From assembly GCA_003952965.2 (NCBI GenBank), contig CM025854.1, positions 6,681,558-6,745,557 on the forward strand: DNA of 64,000 nucleotides, in the 5' to 3' direction. The notes beneath the pieces are model-generated. The model did not search any database. It had not been told where the DNA came from and worked only from the letters and a program-made list of their open reading frames with translations. A program made the position numbers and the translations under genes. The DNA is from Morella rubra. Taxonomy: Eukaryota; Streptophyta; Magnoliopsida; Fagales; Myricaceae. Positions 23,339 through 35,200 of this stretch are shown in pieces. Positions within the stretch are counted from its first letter, which is position 1. Every line of letters begins with the position of its first letter.

Positions 23339-24599
23339 CCTTGGCATGGTAGAAGTAAAAAAAGAAATCAATATTATAAAATTTTCTTCTTTTTTTACCC
23401 CTTCTTTTCTTAATGACCATATTCTGATAATGTCTCATGTAAGTCCACTCTGTATTGTATTCATTACATTTGTGCATATGAGTCAGCTTTGTCGAGATGC
23501 AATTTGTATCATTTGCTGCAGTTTGACGAAGCCGTGAAGTTTTTGGCTAGATGAAGCTGTGGCAATGTAATCTTTTGTCCAATGCATATTTATGCACGCA
23601 GTTCCATTCCTGTCCTAATTTGATCGGGACGGGGTAATGGTAGTGTTTGAAAAACGTAGTAATGGAACTTCCCCAGTGGCCACTGAAGCATTTACACGCA
23701 ATGGATTACAGTAGTCATTGAAATCATTTTCGTTTATGTGTTGTCGGCCTCCAAAACGTGGAATTTTATTTTTATTTCTATGAAGTTTTTTGTCTTGGGG
23801 TAACGAGAAGAAAGTTAAACTCAGTAGGCCTACCAAACTGGATTTACTTTAACGGGCCGGTAAATTTCAGACCGATGCAGCGTTCCAAGCCACACAAACC
23901 AAGTAATTGCTTGTATGAAAGACTTTTAAGTGCTGTGGCATCGGCAACTTTCAAACCCACACAATTGCAAGCGCCCATCATATGGAGGAGCATGTGCTTG
24001 ATGGTGGTTTGGTAGTACCAGGTTGACCAAGGAAAAGCCAAATAATTTATGCTGGCCTTTTTAACGACAGGAAGTCGTGAACTCAAGTTTCTTTAACCAT
24101 GGCCAAGAGGTTCAGGTTCAGTGCTATGCAAGAAGAGTGCGGTGAATTGAAGTCCCACAAGCATGGCCAAGAAGCGTCATATTTTGTCACGTACTCAGAA
24201 GTGCTAATTTTCTGTGTTCATTTGCATCAACGCAGTTACTGTTAGAAGTTAGTGTAAAGTTTCAGATTTACCGACTAAACTTCTCTAAGCATTTTCTCGG
24301 TTCAACAACTTTGGGGTTACGATTTCATTGCGCCCACACCATACACATACAAAATCAATAAACATTTGTCAAGATGATCAAACAGAAGCAGTTGAATATT
24401 CTTTATTCTTGATACTACAGAAACGGTGCCATTTGACGCATATTACACTCTTATAACACCTACAAATGCACTCTTTACAAAAAGAAAGAAAAATGAAAAC
24501 CAGGACTTCGAGGTTCCTCATAATGTAACAATCACTCAACAGAATGACCTTAAACAAAGGTGACCAAAGGCCTTACAGGTACATGATTCATCTTGGAGA

Positions 24600-26211
24600 T
24601 CATCGGGAATTATCCACGGAATAATGAGCAGCTGATCCAAGAGTAGGACTCTGTGATGTAAACAAGTTCGGGTATGATAAGTATGGGTCATCATCCATTG
24701 AATTCAATCTCTGGGGCTGGTGAGGAGCAGGGTCATCATCCATTGAATTCAATCTTTGGGGCTGGTGAGGAGCAGGTTCATCATCCATTGAAGTCAATAT
24801 CTGGGGCTGGTGAGGAGCAAGCTCATTTTCGAAACCATAATCACTGGGAAGAGCAGAATCAAAATCCACTTTGCGGGTGTCAAATGAAGGAAGAGTTGAT
24901 GGTTCTGAACTCTGGTCACTTGCTTGATGGAGTTCTGGGGAATTTAAAACTACGTTGTCGGAGTTGCCAAACAAGTTTTGGTTGTCCAAATGTTGATTTT
25001 CTTCAGTAGCTGACCGGTTCGGAATATCAATATGGAAGGGATTCTCGCAGCTTGTATCAGGGAATTGATTATTCTTCTTGGTGAGCTCATTAATTCTGAG
25101 CTGCGCAAGACTAGCTGCCGAGCGAGCTGCAGCTGCTGCACGTTCAGCACTTTCTGCTGCAGCCTGAGCAGCAGTCAAGACATCCTGGAAGTCCACATTG
25201 GCCTCACTTTTTGTTCTTGAGAGAGACGTTGGCATTGGCGTTGGCGATTTACTTTGTGTCACAGAAAATGAAGCCGAAGATAGTGATGGGGAAGCGATAA
25301 ATGGGATGAATTGTTTATCGTCCCCACCACCAACTGGAACACTAGGTTGTTCATCTTTGTTGGCCACTGGTCTTTCTTGCATCACTTCCTCAGGTTCCAA
25401 CTGTCGCTCCTCTGGTGAGTTTTCAATAACTCCAGAACTCTTTGATGAGTCTGGATCAAGATCAGGAAGGGGAGTATCCTGTAAAGATGGGAACACAGCT
25501 TGTAAAGGTGGGGACATTGCTGGTGCCGAAGCAACATTTGCACTTGACTGTACTGCTACTTTAGGAACTTCAGGAAAATCTAATGAATCAATGCCAGAAT
25601 CAGCGTCTGGCTGTTCTGTTTGGTGTTGTTCAGGGGTAGAGTACAATGTTTCATCATGCTTTTCTTTAGGAAGGGGCAATTTAGACCCACTTACAAATTG
25701 GGCTGGGCCATTCTGACAAGAAAAGAATATATGTTAGGAGGAAGAGAGATCAAAAAGGATTAGTAGATAGAGCAAGAGGCAGGGTGGTGTTTCACATACC
25801 AATAAATCTTCATGAGTCTTCAAAAGCTCAGTCTCTGTGGCAGCTGGATCCCATTCTACCTCATACTCTTCAGCTATTTCTTTCAGGAGCTTTAGTTTCT
25901 TTTCAGGTGAAGGAGCACGAATTGATAGCAGTTCTATTAGCTGCAGTATAAACCATGCTGAGGACCTCATTAATATAAAGAACTGAATATTAGTTAACCT
26001 CCCAATTAAGTCACACCAAACGACAAAAGCACATGGAACCTGGCGATTAACACCACAATCTGGCATGAGCTCCGTTGCAGCCGATACAAATTCCTTCCCA
26101 TATTTGGTTGCAAACAAGAGTTGAACCTGAATCAACTCTGTTAGGTCAGAGCATCTTGGCGCTGCAAAGCACACACTGGATATTGCTTCTTTCAAATCTA
26201 GAGGACATTCC
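24600..26211 (-). pseudogene. 5'-truncated second copy of the IST1-like gene (exons 4-6)
   Basis: Three exons on the minus strand, 26040-26211, 25800-25940 and 24600-25712, repeat exons 4-6 of the complete gene at 28403-31698 almost perfectly. The deduced proteins differ at one residue (Glu versus Asp in EVEWDP / EVDWDP). The exons for the N-terminal third of the IST1 domain are absent, so this copy cannot make a normal protein from its own start. It sits in duplication unit 1, between the real SERK gene and the real IST1 gene. It is either a true truncated duplicate or, more likely, an assembly artefact. Confidence 0.85.
24688..24822 (-). repeat. three 45-bp repeats in the IST1 C-terminus (unit 1)
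   Basis: Three in-frame 45-bp units start at 24688, 24733 and 24778. They encode three 15-residue units of the form EPAPHQPQRLNSMDD in the disordered C-terminal tail. Confidence 0.9.
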
Positions 26212-26788
26212 CTGGAAAATGTTCAGGGTTTACATATCGATAAGGAGAAAATAGTTGGGTCTCAACTGTGAGCAATAGAGAGCTTCAAGGACTATAAAAC
26301 TTTTTGTTTAAGGTTCACAAGAAATTAAATGCTGAATCTAAAACAAGTAGCGCAGATCTTAATTATATAAGATCATTCATGCAGTTTAGCATGACCAATG
26401 CTTTTTGTGGTGTAGAAATAAACAATTTACAGCATGAACTACTGACAGCTCCTAGAAATCCAATGAATAGCATTCTTCAGTATGCAGTGTCAGGATTTCC
26501 ACAATGATCAATCACTCTCCATATACTTAAAAGGTCAGTTTTATATTATACATCTATTCTTTTTTTTTTTGTTTTTTTTTTAACAATAAAATCTATTAGG
26601 CTGCATTTAATAAAAAGAGTCGGAACTGATAATTCGGACTAGCTATAAATTTCAAAAACCTTAAAGTTATAATAATTATCAAATAGAACTTAACAAAATA
26701 TAGGAATAGCAAATCACCTCTAAAAACTTTAGCATTTGATGTAAACAAACGTGTAAATGGAATATAGAAATAGATCTTATTTGTCTCT
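26212..26788. other. IST1 intron remnant up to the duplication junction
   Basis: This corresponds to intron 3 of the IST1-like gene (compare 30016-30600) and ends at the junction with the second unit at about 26788/26789, where it joins SERK intron 10 sequence. It contains a poly-T tract (26561-26581). No gene here. Confidence 0.7.
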
Positions 26789-26826
26789 AATGTTTCAATG
26801 TCTCATATGACGGGGTAATTTCTCAG

Positions 26827-27141
26827 GTGAAAGGACTGCTGAAAGAAAAGAAACTAGAAATGCTAGTTGATCCTGATCTCCAGAAAAATTACATAGAATC
26901 TGAAGTAGAGCAGCTAATACAGGTTGCGCTGCTTTGTACACAAGGCTCTCCAATGGACCGGCCCAAGATGTCAGAAGTGGTGAGAATGCTTGAAGGTGAT
27001 GGCTTGGCAGAGAGATGGGATGAGTGGCAAAAGGTGGAAGTTCTGCGTCAGGAAGTGGAACTCGCGCCTCATCCCAACTCTGATTGGATTGTTGACTCCA
27101 CAGAAAATCTACATGCAGTCGAGTTGTCTGGTCCAAGGTGA
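26827..27141 (+). pseudogene. orphan copy of the last SERK exon
   Basis: It is identical in translation to SERK exon 11 (23024-23338): the end of the kinase domain ([18 protein letters not shown]...) and the VELSGPR tail, with its TGA stop. No other SERK exons precede it in this unit, so it cannot form a gene. In principle SERK exon 10 could splice to either copy and yield the same protein. Confidence 0.9.
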
Positions 27142-28402
27142 CCTTGGCATGGTAGAAGTAAAAAAAGAAATCAATATTATAAAATTTTCTTCTTTTTTTA
27201 CCCCTTCTTTTCTTAATGACCATATTCTGATAATGTCTCATGTAAGTCCACTCTGTATTGTATTCATTACATTTGTGCATATGAGTCAGCTTTGTCGAGA
27301 TGCAATTTGTATCATTTGCTGCAGTTTGACGAAGCCGTGAAGTTTTTGGCTAGATGAAGCTGTGGCAATGTAATCTTTTGTCCAATGCATATTTATGCAC
27401 GCAGTTCCATTCCTGTCCTAATTTGATCGGGACGGGGTAATGGTAGTGTTTGAAAAACGTAGTAATGGAACTTCCCCAGTGGCCACTGAAGCATTTACAC
27501 GCAATGGATTACAGTAGTCATTGAAATCATTTTCGTTTATGTGTTGTCGGCCTCCAAAACGTGGAATTTTATTTTTATTTCTATGAAGTTTTTTGTCTTG
27601 GGGTAACGAGAAGAAAGTTAAACTCAGTAGGCCTACCAAACTGGATTTACTTTAACGGGCCGGTAAATTTCAGACCGATGCAGCGTTCCAAGCCACACAA
27701 ACCAAGTAATTGCTTGTATGAAAGACTTTTAAGTGCTGTGGCATCGGCAACTTTCAAACCCACACAATTGCAAGCGCCCATCATATGGAGGAGCATGTGC
27801 TTGATGGTGGTTTGGTAGTACCAGGTTGACCAAGGAAAAGCCAAATAATTTATGCTGGCCTTTTTAACGACAGGAAGTCGTGAACTCAAGTTTCTTTAAC
27901 CATGGCCAAGAGGTTCAGGTTCAGTGCTATGCAAGAAGAGTGCGGTGAATTGAAGTCCCACAAGCATGGCCAAGAAGCGTCATATTTTGTCACGTACTCA
28001 GAAGTGCTAATTTTCTGTGTTCATTTGCATCAACGCAGTTACTGTTAGAAGTTAGTGTAAAGTTTCAGATTTACCGACTAAACTTCTCTAAGCATTTTCT
28101 CGGTTCAACAACTTTGGGGTTACGATTTCATTGCGCCCACACCATACACATACAAAATCAATAAACATTTGTCAAGATGATCAAACAGAAGCAGTTGAAT
28201 ATTCTTTATTCTTGATACTACAGAAACGGTGCCATTTGACGCATATTACACTCTTATAACACCTACAAATGCACTCTTTACAAAAAGAAAGAAAAATGAA
28301 AACCAGGACTTCGAGGTTCCTCATAATGTAACAATCACTCAACAGAATGACCTTAAACAAAGGTGACCAAAGGCCTTACAGGTACATGATTCATCTTGGA
28401 GA

Positions 28403-31400
28403 TCATCGGGAATTATCCACGGAATAATGAGCAGCTGATCCAAGAGTAGGACTCTGTGATGTAAACAAGTTCGGGTATGATAAGTATGGGTCATCATCCA
28501 TTGAATTCAATCTCTGGGGCTGGTGAGGAGCAGGGTCATCATCCATTGAATTCAATCTTTGGGGCTGGTGAGGAGCAGGTTCATCATCCATTGAAGTCAA
28601 TATCTGGGGCTGGTGAGGAGCAAGCTCATTTTCGAAACCATAATCACTGGGAAGAGCAGAATCAAAATCCACTTTGCGGGTGTCAAATGAAGGAAGAGTT
28701 GATGGTTCTGAACTCTGGTCACTTGCTTGATGGAGTTCTGGGGAATTTAAAACTACGTTGTCGGAGTTGCCAAACAAGTTTTGGTTGTCCAAATGTTGAT
28801 TTTCTTCAGTAGCTGACCGGTTCGGAATATCAATATGGAAGGGATTCTCGCAGCTTGTATCAGGGAATTGATTATTCTTCTTGGTGAGCTCATTAATTCT
28901 GAGCTGCGCAAGACTAGCTGCCGAGCGAGCTGCAGCTGCTGCACGTTCAGCACTTTCTGCTGCAGCCTGAGCAGCAGTCAAGACATCCTGGAAGTCCACA
29001 TTGGCCTCACTTTTTGTTCTTGAGAGAGACGTTGGCATTGGCGTTGGCGATTTACTTTGTGTCACAGAAAATGAAGCCGAAGATAGTGATGGGGAAGCGA
29101 TAAATGGGATGAATTGTTTATCGTCCCCACCACCAACTGGAACACTAGGTTGTTCATCTTTGTTGGCCACTGGTCTTTCTTGCATCACTTCCTCAGGTTC
29201 CAACTGTCGCTCCTCTGGTGAGTTTTCAATAACTCCAGAACTCTTTGATGAGTCTGGATCAAGATCAGGAAGGGGAGTATCCTGTAAAGATGGGAACACA
29301 GCTTGTAAAGGTGGGGACATTGCTGGTGCCGAAGCAACATTTGCACTTGACTGTACCGCTACTTTAGGAACTTCAGGAAAATCTAATGAATCAATGCCAG
29401 AATCAGCGTCTGGCTGTTCTGTTTGGTGTTGTTCAGGGGTAGAGTACAATGTTTCATCATGCTTTTCTTTAGGAAGGGGCAATTTAGACCCACTTACAAA
29501 TTGGGCTGGGCCATTCTGACAAGAAAAGAATATATGTTAGGAGGAAGAGAGATCAAAAAGGATTAGTAGATAGAGCAAGAGGCAGGGTGGTGTTTCACAT
29601 ACCAATAAATCTTCATGAGTCTTCAAAAGCTCAGTCTCTGTGGCAGCTGGATCCCAATCTACCTCATACTCTTCAGCTATTTCTTTCAGGAGCTTTAGTT
29701 TCTTTTCAGGTGAAGGAGCACGAATTGATAGCAGTTCTATTAGCTGCAGTATAAACCATGCTGAGGACCTCATTAAATATAAAGAACTGAATATTAGTTA
29801 ACCTCCCAATTAAGTCACACCAAACGACAAAAGCACATGGAACCTGGCGATTAACACCACAATCTGGCATGAGCTCCGTTGCAGCCGATACAAATTCCTT
29901 CCCATATTTGGTTGCAAACAAGAGTTGAACCTGAATCAACTCTGTTAGGTCAGAGCATCTTGGCGCTGCAAAGCACACACTGGATATTGCTTCTTTCAAA
30001 TCTAGAGGACATTCCCTGGAAAATGTTCAGGGTTTACATATCCAATAAGGAGAAATAGTGTGGGTCTCAACTGTGAGCAATAGAGAGCTTCCAAGGACTA
30101 TAAAAACTTTTTGTCTAAGGTTCACAAGAAATTAAATGCTGAATCTAAAAACCCAAGTAGCGCACCTATACATATATAAGAGCATTCATGCAGTTAGCAG
30201 GACCAAATGCTTTTTGTGTGTAGAAATAAACACTTTACAGCATGAACTACTGACAGCTCCTAGAAATCCAATGAATAGCATTCTTCAGTATGCAGTGTCA
30301 GGATTTCCACACTGATCATCACTCTCCATATACTTAAAAGGTCAAGTTTTATATTTAACATCTATTCTTTTTTGTTTTGTTTTTTTTAACCAATAAACAC
30401 CCTTTAGGCTGCCTTTACATAAAACAGGTCGGCAAACTATAATTCGGACCTAAGCTATAAATCAAAAACCTTAAAAGTTAAAACTAGATACTAAAATAGA
30501 ACCCCAGTAACAAAATATAAGGAATTAGCAATCACCTCAAAAACTTTAGCATTTTGATGTAAACCAACACGTAAATGGATCAAGAACTAAGATCTTATTT
30601 GTCTCACAAATATCTAGACTTTTCTCCATTTGGGTCCCAAGAGGCACTTCATGTGAAAACAAAAGGGCTAGGTGGCAGCACTCTATTCCAAGTCACCCCG
30701 AACCCACACTTAAATAGGTACAGCACTAGGTAATGATCCTATCGAACCAGATTCACTGAACGGCCAAACATAGGGCTGAAGATTGTTAATCCCGCTCATG
30801 TGAAACTCTCAACCAATTCGCCACAGACATCTATTTTTCACTCCCGACCTCCCAAGTTGATTCTTACACATTGAATGTAGTTGAATTCAGTTTATAGTTG
30901 CTCTAAGCTTTTTGCTAATTTAACAAAGAACTACAGGCAAATATAACAAAGGATTAAGTAAACAAAAAGGAAAAACATAGTAGTAGACAAGTGTAGTAAT
31001 CAGTTTTGTTAAAATTTTAACCTTTGAGCCTCAATAATCGGAAGGCGGACAGCAATAAGCTCACAGAACAGCTCAAGAATCTCCTGAGCAGCCATCATGT
31101 TCTCTTCTCTAACAACATGCTCAACCTGAAAGGAAAAGGCCAACGAGTCGTTACCACCCAGCATTGCCACAAAGAGCTTCAGTTGTCCTTTCTAGTTACG
31201 GCAAAGGTTCATCAAAAGAAGTGGCAAAAGATAGCTCATCATATCACAGTATCTAAGCACATACATACCCGAATACGAGCTGTGGCTTCTTGACCGGTCT
31301 CAAGAAGCTTGGCAATGTCTCGGCGCATCTGCTTTATCTGTATCTCCCTCCTGTTCCTCAGCAGCTTTATCCGCGGAATCGTCAATTTCAGCAAGGTTTT

Positions 31401-31698
31401 GCTGTGATATAAAGAAAGCTACACCACGATTACATTTCAATCTTTCAAACCCAAAAGTCCTATGAATAAAAAGAATTTCCAATTTTTTACATAAAAAAAG
31501 AATAAATAGTTCAAACAATTACTAATCGATCCGTTTGGTTGCCACTAAAGTAACATGGAAGTGGAAAAAAAAATAAAATCAAACGCAAATGTAACTGATA
31601 GAAATCAGGAAAAAAAAAAAAAAAAAAAGGTTTGATAAGAGAGGAGACCATTTGGTAGCTTTGAAGCCCTTGTTGAAGAAGGAATCAAGCATCGACAT
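28403..31698 (-). CDS. IST1: IST1-like protein (regulator of VPS4 in MVB sorting)
   Basis: ESCRT-III-related protein that binds VPS4/LIP5 and acts in multivesicular-body formation in the cytosol and on endosomes. Six minus-strand exons: 31649-31698, 31269-31401, 31022-31125, 29844-30015, 29603-29743, 28403-29515. They join in frame to 570 aa. The Ist1 domain spans about residues 10-190 and starts MSMLDSFFNKGF with conserved blocks TIPRIKLLRNRR, RRDIAKLLETGQEATARIR, EHVVREENMMAAQEILELFC, CFAAPRCSDL, MPDCGVNRQ and APSPEKKL. The C-terminal tail is Pro/Ser-rich and disordered. It has an Ala-rich helix (about 170 residues into the last exon) and three 15-residue repeats. The gene is convergent with SERK and divergent from the WD40 gene. 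Exons 4-6 are also found in the upstream duplication unit. Confidence 0.95.
28491..28625 (-). repeat. three 45-bp repeats in the IST1 C-terminus (unit 2)
   Basis: Three in-frame 15-codon units (APHQPQ.L.SMDD core) start at 28491, 28536 and 28581. The second and third are nearly identical in DNA, and the first-translated one is more diverged (ILTSMDD). They make an acidic, Pro/Gln-rich tail segment. Confidence 0.9.
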
Positions 31699-32285
31699 GA
31701 TCCAATCCTTTCGATTACAATCAGAGCCTTATTCTGGAAATCGCAAAACAGAAAATTGAGTGCTTGATATGGAAGAAAGGGAATTGGAGGAAGAGAAGAG
31801 GAAGCGGAGGATGGGAAACGGGGAGTGGTTAACCTGCTGATATATGTATAATATACACAGTTTGCACTAACGGACGAGACGCGTTCTTACAAAAAGAGTA
31901 TTGAGAGTGTTTGCTTACGAGAGAAGGAAAACAACAAGATGTGATCGCGAGGGGGGACTCTTCTCTGCTGATTGCTCTGGTTTCTCTGTTGTGGGGCCCC
32001 TTGAGGTAGCTTCTGGCGAAGCTGCATGGGCTCCAAGGATATGGGCCGGACGTATGGCCCTTCTCTCTAAATGGGCCTAATGGACCATTGGATATGATCT
32101 TGGGCCTCAATTGGGCTGTCGGTAGACCAGTTATTGACCATTGGACAACGAAAGTCAGGCCCTTTTCATCATACAAAAATAGGAGATAACGGAAAACCCT
32201 TGAAAAACCTTCCGTCCTCCCTCCTCCCGTTCTCTCTCTCTCAGACGACAGACACCAAACGGTGGAAGAAAAAAGGAAAGCGAAA
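31699..32285. promoter_or_regulatory. bidirectional promoter between IST1 and AAMP genes
   Basis: 587 bp separate the two start codons of the head-to-head genes. Five TGGGCY (Site II) motifs on the plus strand lie within 91 bp, at 32027-32032, 32042-32047, 32072-32077, 32101-32106 and 32112-32117. Site II elements are known TCP-binding sites in promoters of plant growth and housekeeping genes. A CT tract (32229-32243) follows, close to the WD40 gene start. No clear TATA box is seen on the AAMP side. Confidence 0.7.
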
Positions 32286-35200
32286 ATGAATGCCCCTCCC
32301 TCGCGCCACCACGACGAAGAAGATGACGAGGGCGAGGTATTTCTCGATGAAGCCGATGTTATCCAGGAACTCCCTGTCGACGAGGAAGGTCCTCTCTCCC
32401 TTTCTCGCTCTCGGTATATATGCTTTGTAAGTTTATCTGTTTTGGTCTTATGTGCGTGTTTGTGGATGCAGATCTACCTGATGCAGAGGACGAAGAAGCC
32501 GGCTCTGATCTAGAAACTTATGGTATGCCAGTCAGCTCCCAATCCTCCGTAACTAACCTATCACCTATGCATGTCTTTTTTTTCTTCTTTTCTATTTTCT
32601 AAGCACTAACCTATGCATGTCGCTTGTATATGACTCTGTTTTTATGCGTATCTTCTTACAAGTTGAGCGGCGAAAGAAAATACAGAAAGTTTGTTGTTTG
32701 CTTAATTTTTTATGAGATTACCTCAGTTGATTGTGTATTTCCCGTTTTGGTTGTTTACAGAGGAGCCTGATGATGATTCAGTCCACATATTCACCGGTCA
32801 TACCGGTAAGAGTTTTCTATTTGCTTGTGCATATATGCTTTTTAGCGCATGTTGTGCTATCAAATCTTTATAGAGTGCTGTATCATTATTGAGCTTGCTT
32901 CCAACATGTGTTCTATTGCACTTGCTTTCTATTGCGATAAAAGGAAGCAGGTTTCATATAAGTTAGTTGCAATTCTTCACTGAATTCAAAGAAGATTGCA
33001 ACAGTGGAAGAGATTGAAGGGCGTAAATTAGACATAAATTAGTCATTTAATTGAGATGGTTCCGCAATTGGAGATATTTAGACTACGGAATACGGAGATA
33101 GTTTTTCTGATGTTAGAATTGATGTAGAATTTTCTTTCTATATCCAGTTTATTGGTTCTACGAAAGGAGGACTCATGTGCAGCATGACAAAAAAAAATAT
33201 TTGATGAGTTTTAGAATTACATTCAGAATCACTTTCTTTTGTGCTAGGGTGATAATATATCAGCAGTGGTGATTCTCTGGAAGGTTTTACTTTGTTCTCT
33301 CAATCTTAGTTAGTGTAAGTCACTCACGCAGACCCATAACATACGTGGATTCAGTGATTATTTGTCCAGTTATGGTGTGGGAAGCGATAGGGGTTTGACA
33401 TTCATAGGTTGATTTGTCAAGCTAGATGTAATCTGCATGTTATTGGGAGTAATTTACTGTTATTACATCATCTGTTCTGTTCTTCACAGGTGAGCTTTAC
33501 ACTGTTGCCTGCAGCACAACAGATGCTTCATTAGTGGCAACCGGGGGTGGAGATGACAAAGGGTTTCTCTGGAGGATTGGTCAAGGAGATTGGGCTTTTG
33601 AGCTCCAAGGTATGTGCAAAGTACAGTAGTTCCAGAGGACTTGTATAGTGTTCTCTGTTTTTGTTTGGTGGCCTGGAATTTTACTTCAATGGGGGCAATT
33701 AACAAGCAACGTGATAGATAGATAAAATGGGGACGCATTCTCATTCTTTTAACATGAATATGATAACCATATCACATTCAAAAATTTTTAGAATAGTTTT
33801 AAAGAGTGCAAAAGAAGCTTTTAAGTATTGAATGTTTATAATGATTTTTGTAAAATTGTGGAATACACGATAACATCACAATTTTTTGTGGACTATCTAA
33901 TTTTCTTTTTGGTATTTTAGATTGATCTTTACTTTTCTTTGAGTTGATTTTTATAGGCTTAAACATATTTGCAATTTTCATGTTGTACCTTCCCCTTTAG
34001 TGGGGGCAACTTTATAACCTAACAGAAGTTTTGCTTGAGGAATCCATAGTTATTCTTTAAATTTTAGTTGGGCAATGGCTTCCCATTGGATAGTGTGTAG
34101 CTCCACCCCTGTTTGTCTGTGATTGCTTGCTCCACTTGTTTCCAAGTGAACCAAAATCATTTTCATCTCCCTGGTCCTTACAAAAAAATAAAAAGTTCAT
34201 AAGCAGGATCTTGTTGCCATTCATAACCTATTTGCTAATTGAACCTCATAAAATTTCTCTGTAGGTCATGGGGATTCTGTTTGTTGTTTAGCCTTTAGCA
34301 CTGATGGACAGTTGCTTGCATCTGGATGCTTGGGTGGGCTTATTCAAATCTGGGACGTACAGACACAAAATCTCAAATGCTCCCTTGAAGGTCCCGGGGA
34401 GGGCATTGAGGTGAAGTCGTCATGAACCTGTAAAATCAAAGTTTTTCTGTTATTTATTTGAAGTTGACTGTAAATTTCCTCCCCAGTGGATCAGCTGGCA
34501 TCCAAAAGGTCATTTAGTTTTAGCAGGTTCAGAGGACTCCATTGTTTGGATGTGGAATGCTGATAAAGGTGCCTGTCTGAATACATTTTCCGGACATGGG
34601 GGTAGTGTCACTTGTGGCGATTTTACTCCTGATGGTATCTATCCACTCTTCTTCTGTGTGCTTTCTTGGCGAAAGAATCTTTATGACTATCTATATCCTT
34701 CTGTAAATTTTTTCCTACTTAATTTTTCTGCCTTTTTCTTGTTGCTTAAGGTAAAGTAGTATGTACTGGTTCTGATGATGCAACATTGAGGATCTGGGAC
34801 CCAAAAACTGGTAAAAACATTCATGTGGTGGGAGGTAAGTTTGTGAATTTCAGTTCCACATGTGCTTTTTTTTTCACATCTAAATCGACGTAGTTAAGTT
34901 TCTGCCTAAAAAAAAATACATGAGTTTCAACCTCAAAAAATGAAGTATAAAAGGAACTGTCAAACACTGAAACCAAGTGATAAGGAATTCATTTCTTGAC
35001 GATCTGCAAATTTTTTGGTGGAAACCATAAATTTAGCACAGTTTTTGAAGCCACTTCGGTAGGAATGTGAAGAAACTTTGCCCTCCTGCCGTACCTAATG
35101 TTGTGGACTGTTTTGTGGGCCTAAGATTGGAAACTTAGTTGGTTAAAAGCTTAAAATTGTACAAGTGTTTGAGCACAATTTATGGTGTTGTATAGGGCTT

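Larger units (their letters stand above)
22986..26788. repeat. 3.8-kb direct duplication, unit 1
   Basis: This block recurs from 26789 with an offset of 3803 bp. It holds the end of SERK intron 10, the last SERK exon and 3' flank, and the last three exons of the IST1-like gene. Over the first about 3 kb the units differ at only a few bases, for example 25557 T versus C, 25856 T versus A, and one extra A near 29776. The final about 0.55 kb differs by many single-base indels. Confidence 0.95.
26789..30600. repeat. 3.8-kb direct duplication, unit 2
   Basis: Second copy of 22986-26788. The part 30040-30590 is littered with single-base insertions and deletions relative to unit 1, unlike the nearly identical exons before it. 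After about 30600 the sequence is unique again. Confidence 0.95.

Noticed and set aside
22992..23477. 161-codon minus-strand ORF opposite SERK exon 11
   Set aside because: Antisense of a conserved kinase exon and its 3' flank. The codons make no known domain.
24688..24822. CRISPR-like regular repeats
   Set aside because: The 45-bp units are contiguous, in frame, and encode protein repeats in a eukaryotic gene. There are no spacers.
24674..25716. Open frames on the plus strand opposite the IST1 last exon
   Set aside because: Antisense shadows of the coding exon, caused by its biased composition and 45-bp repeats.
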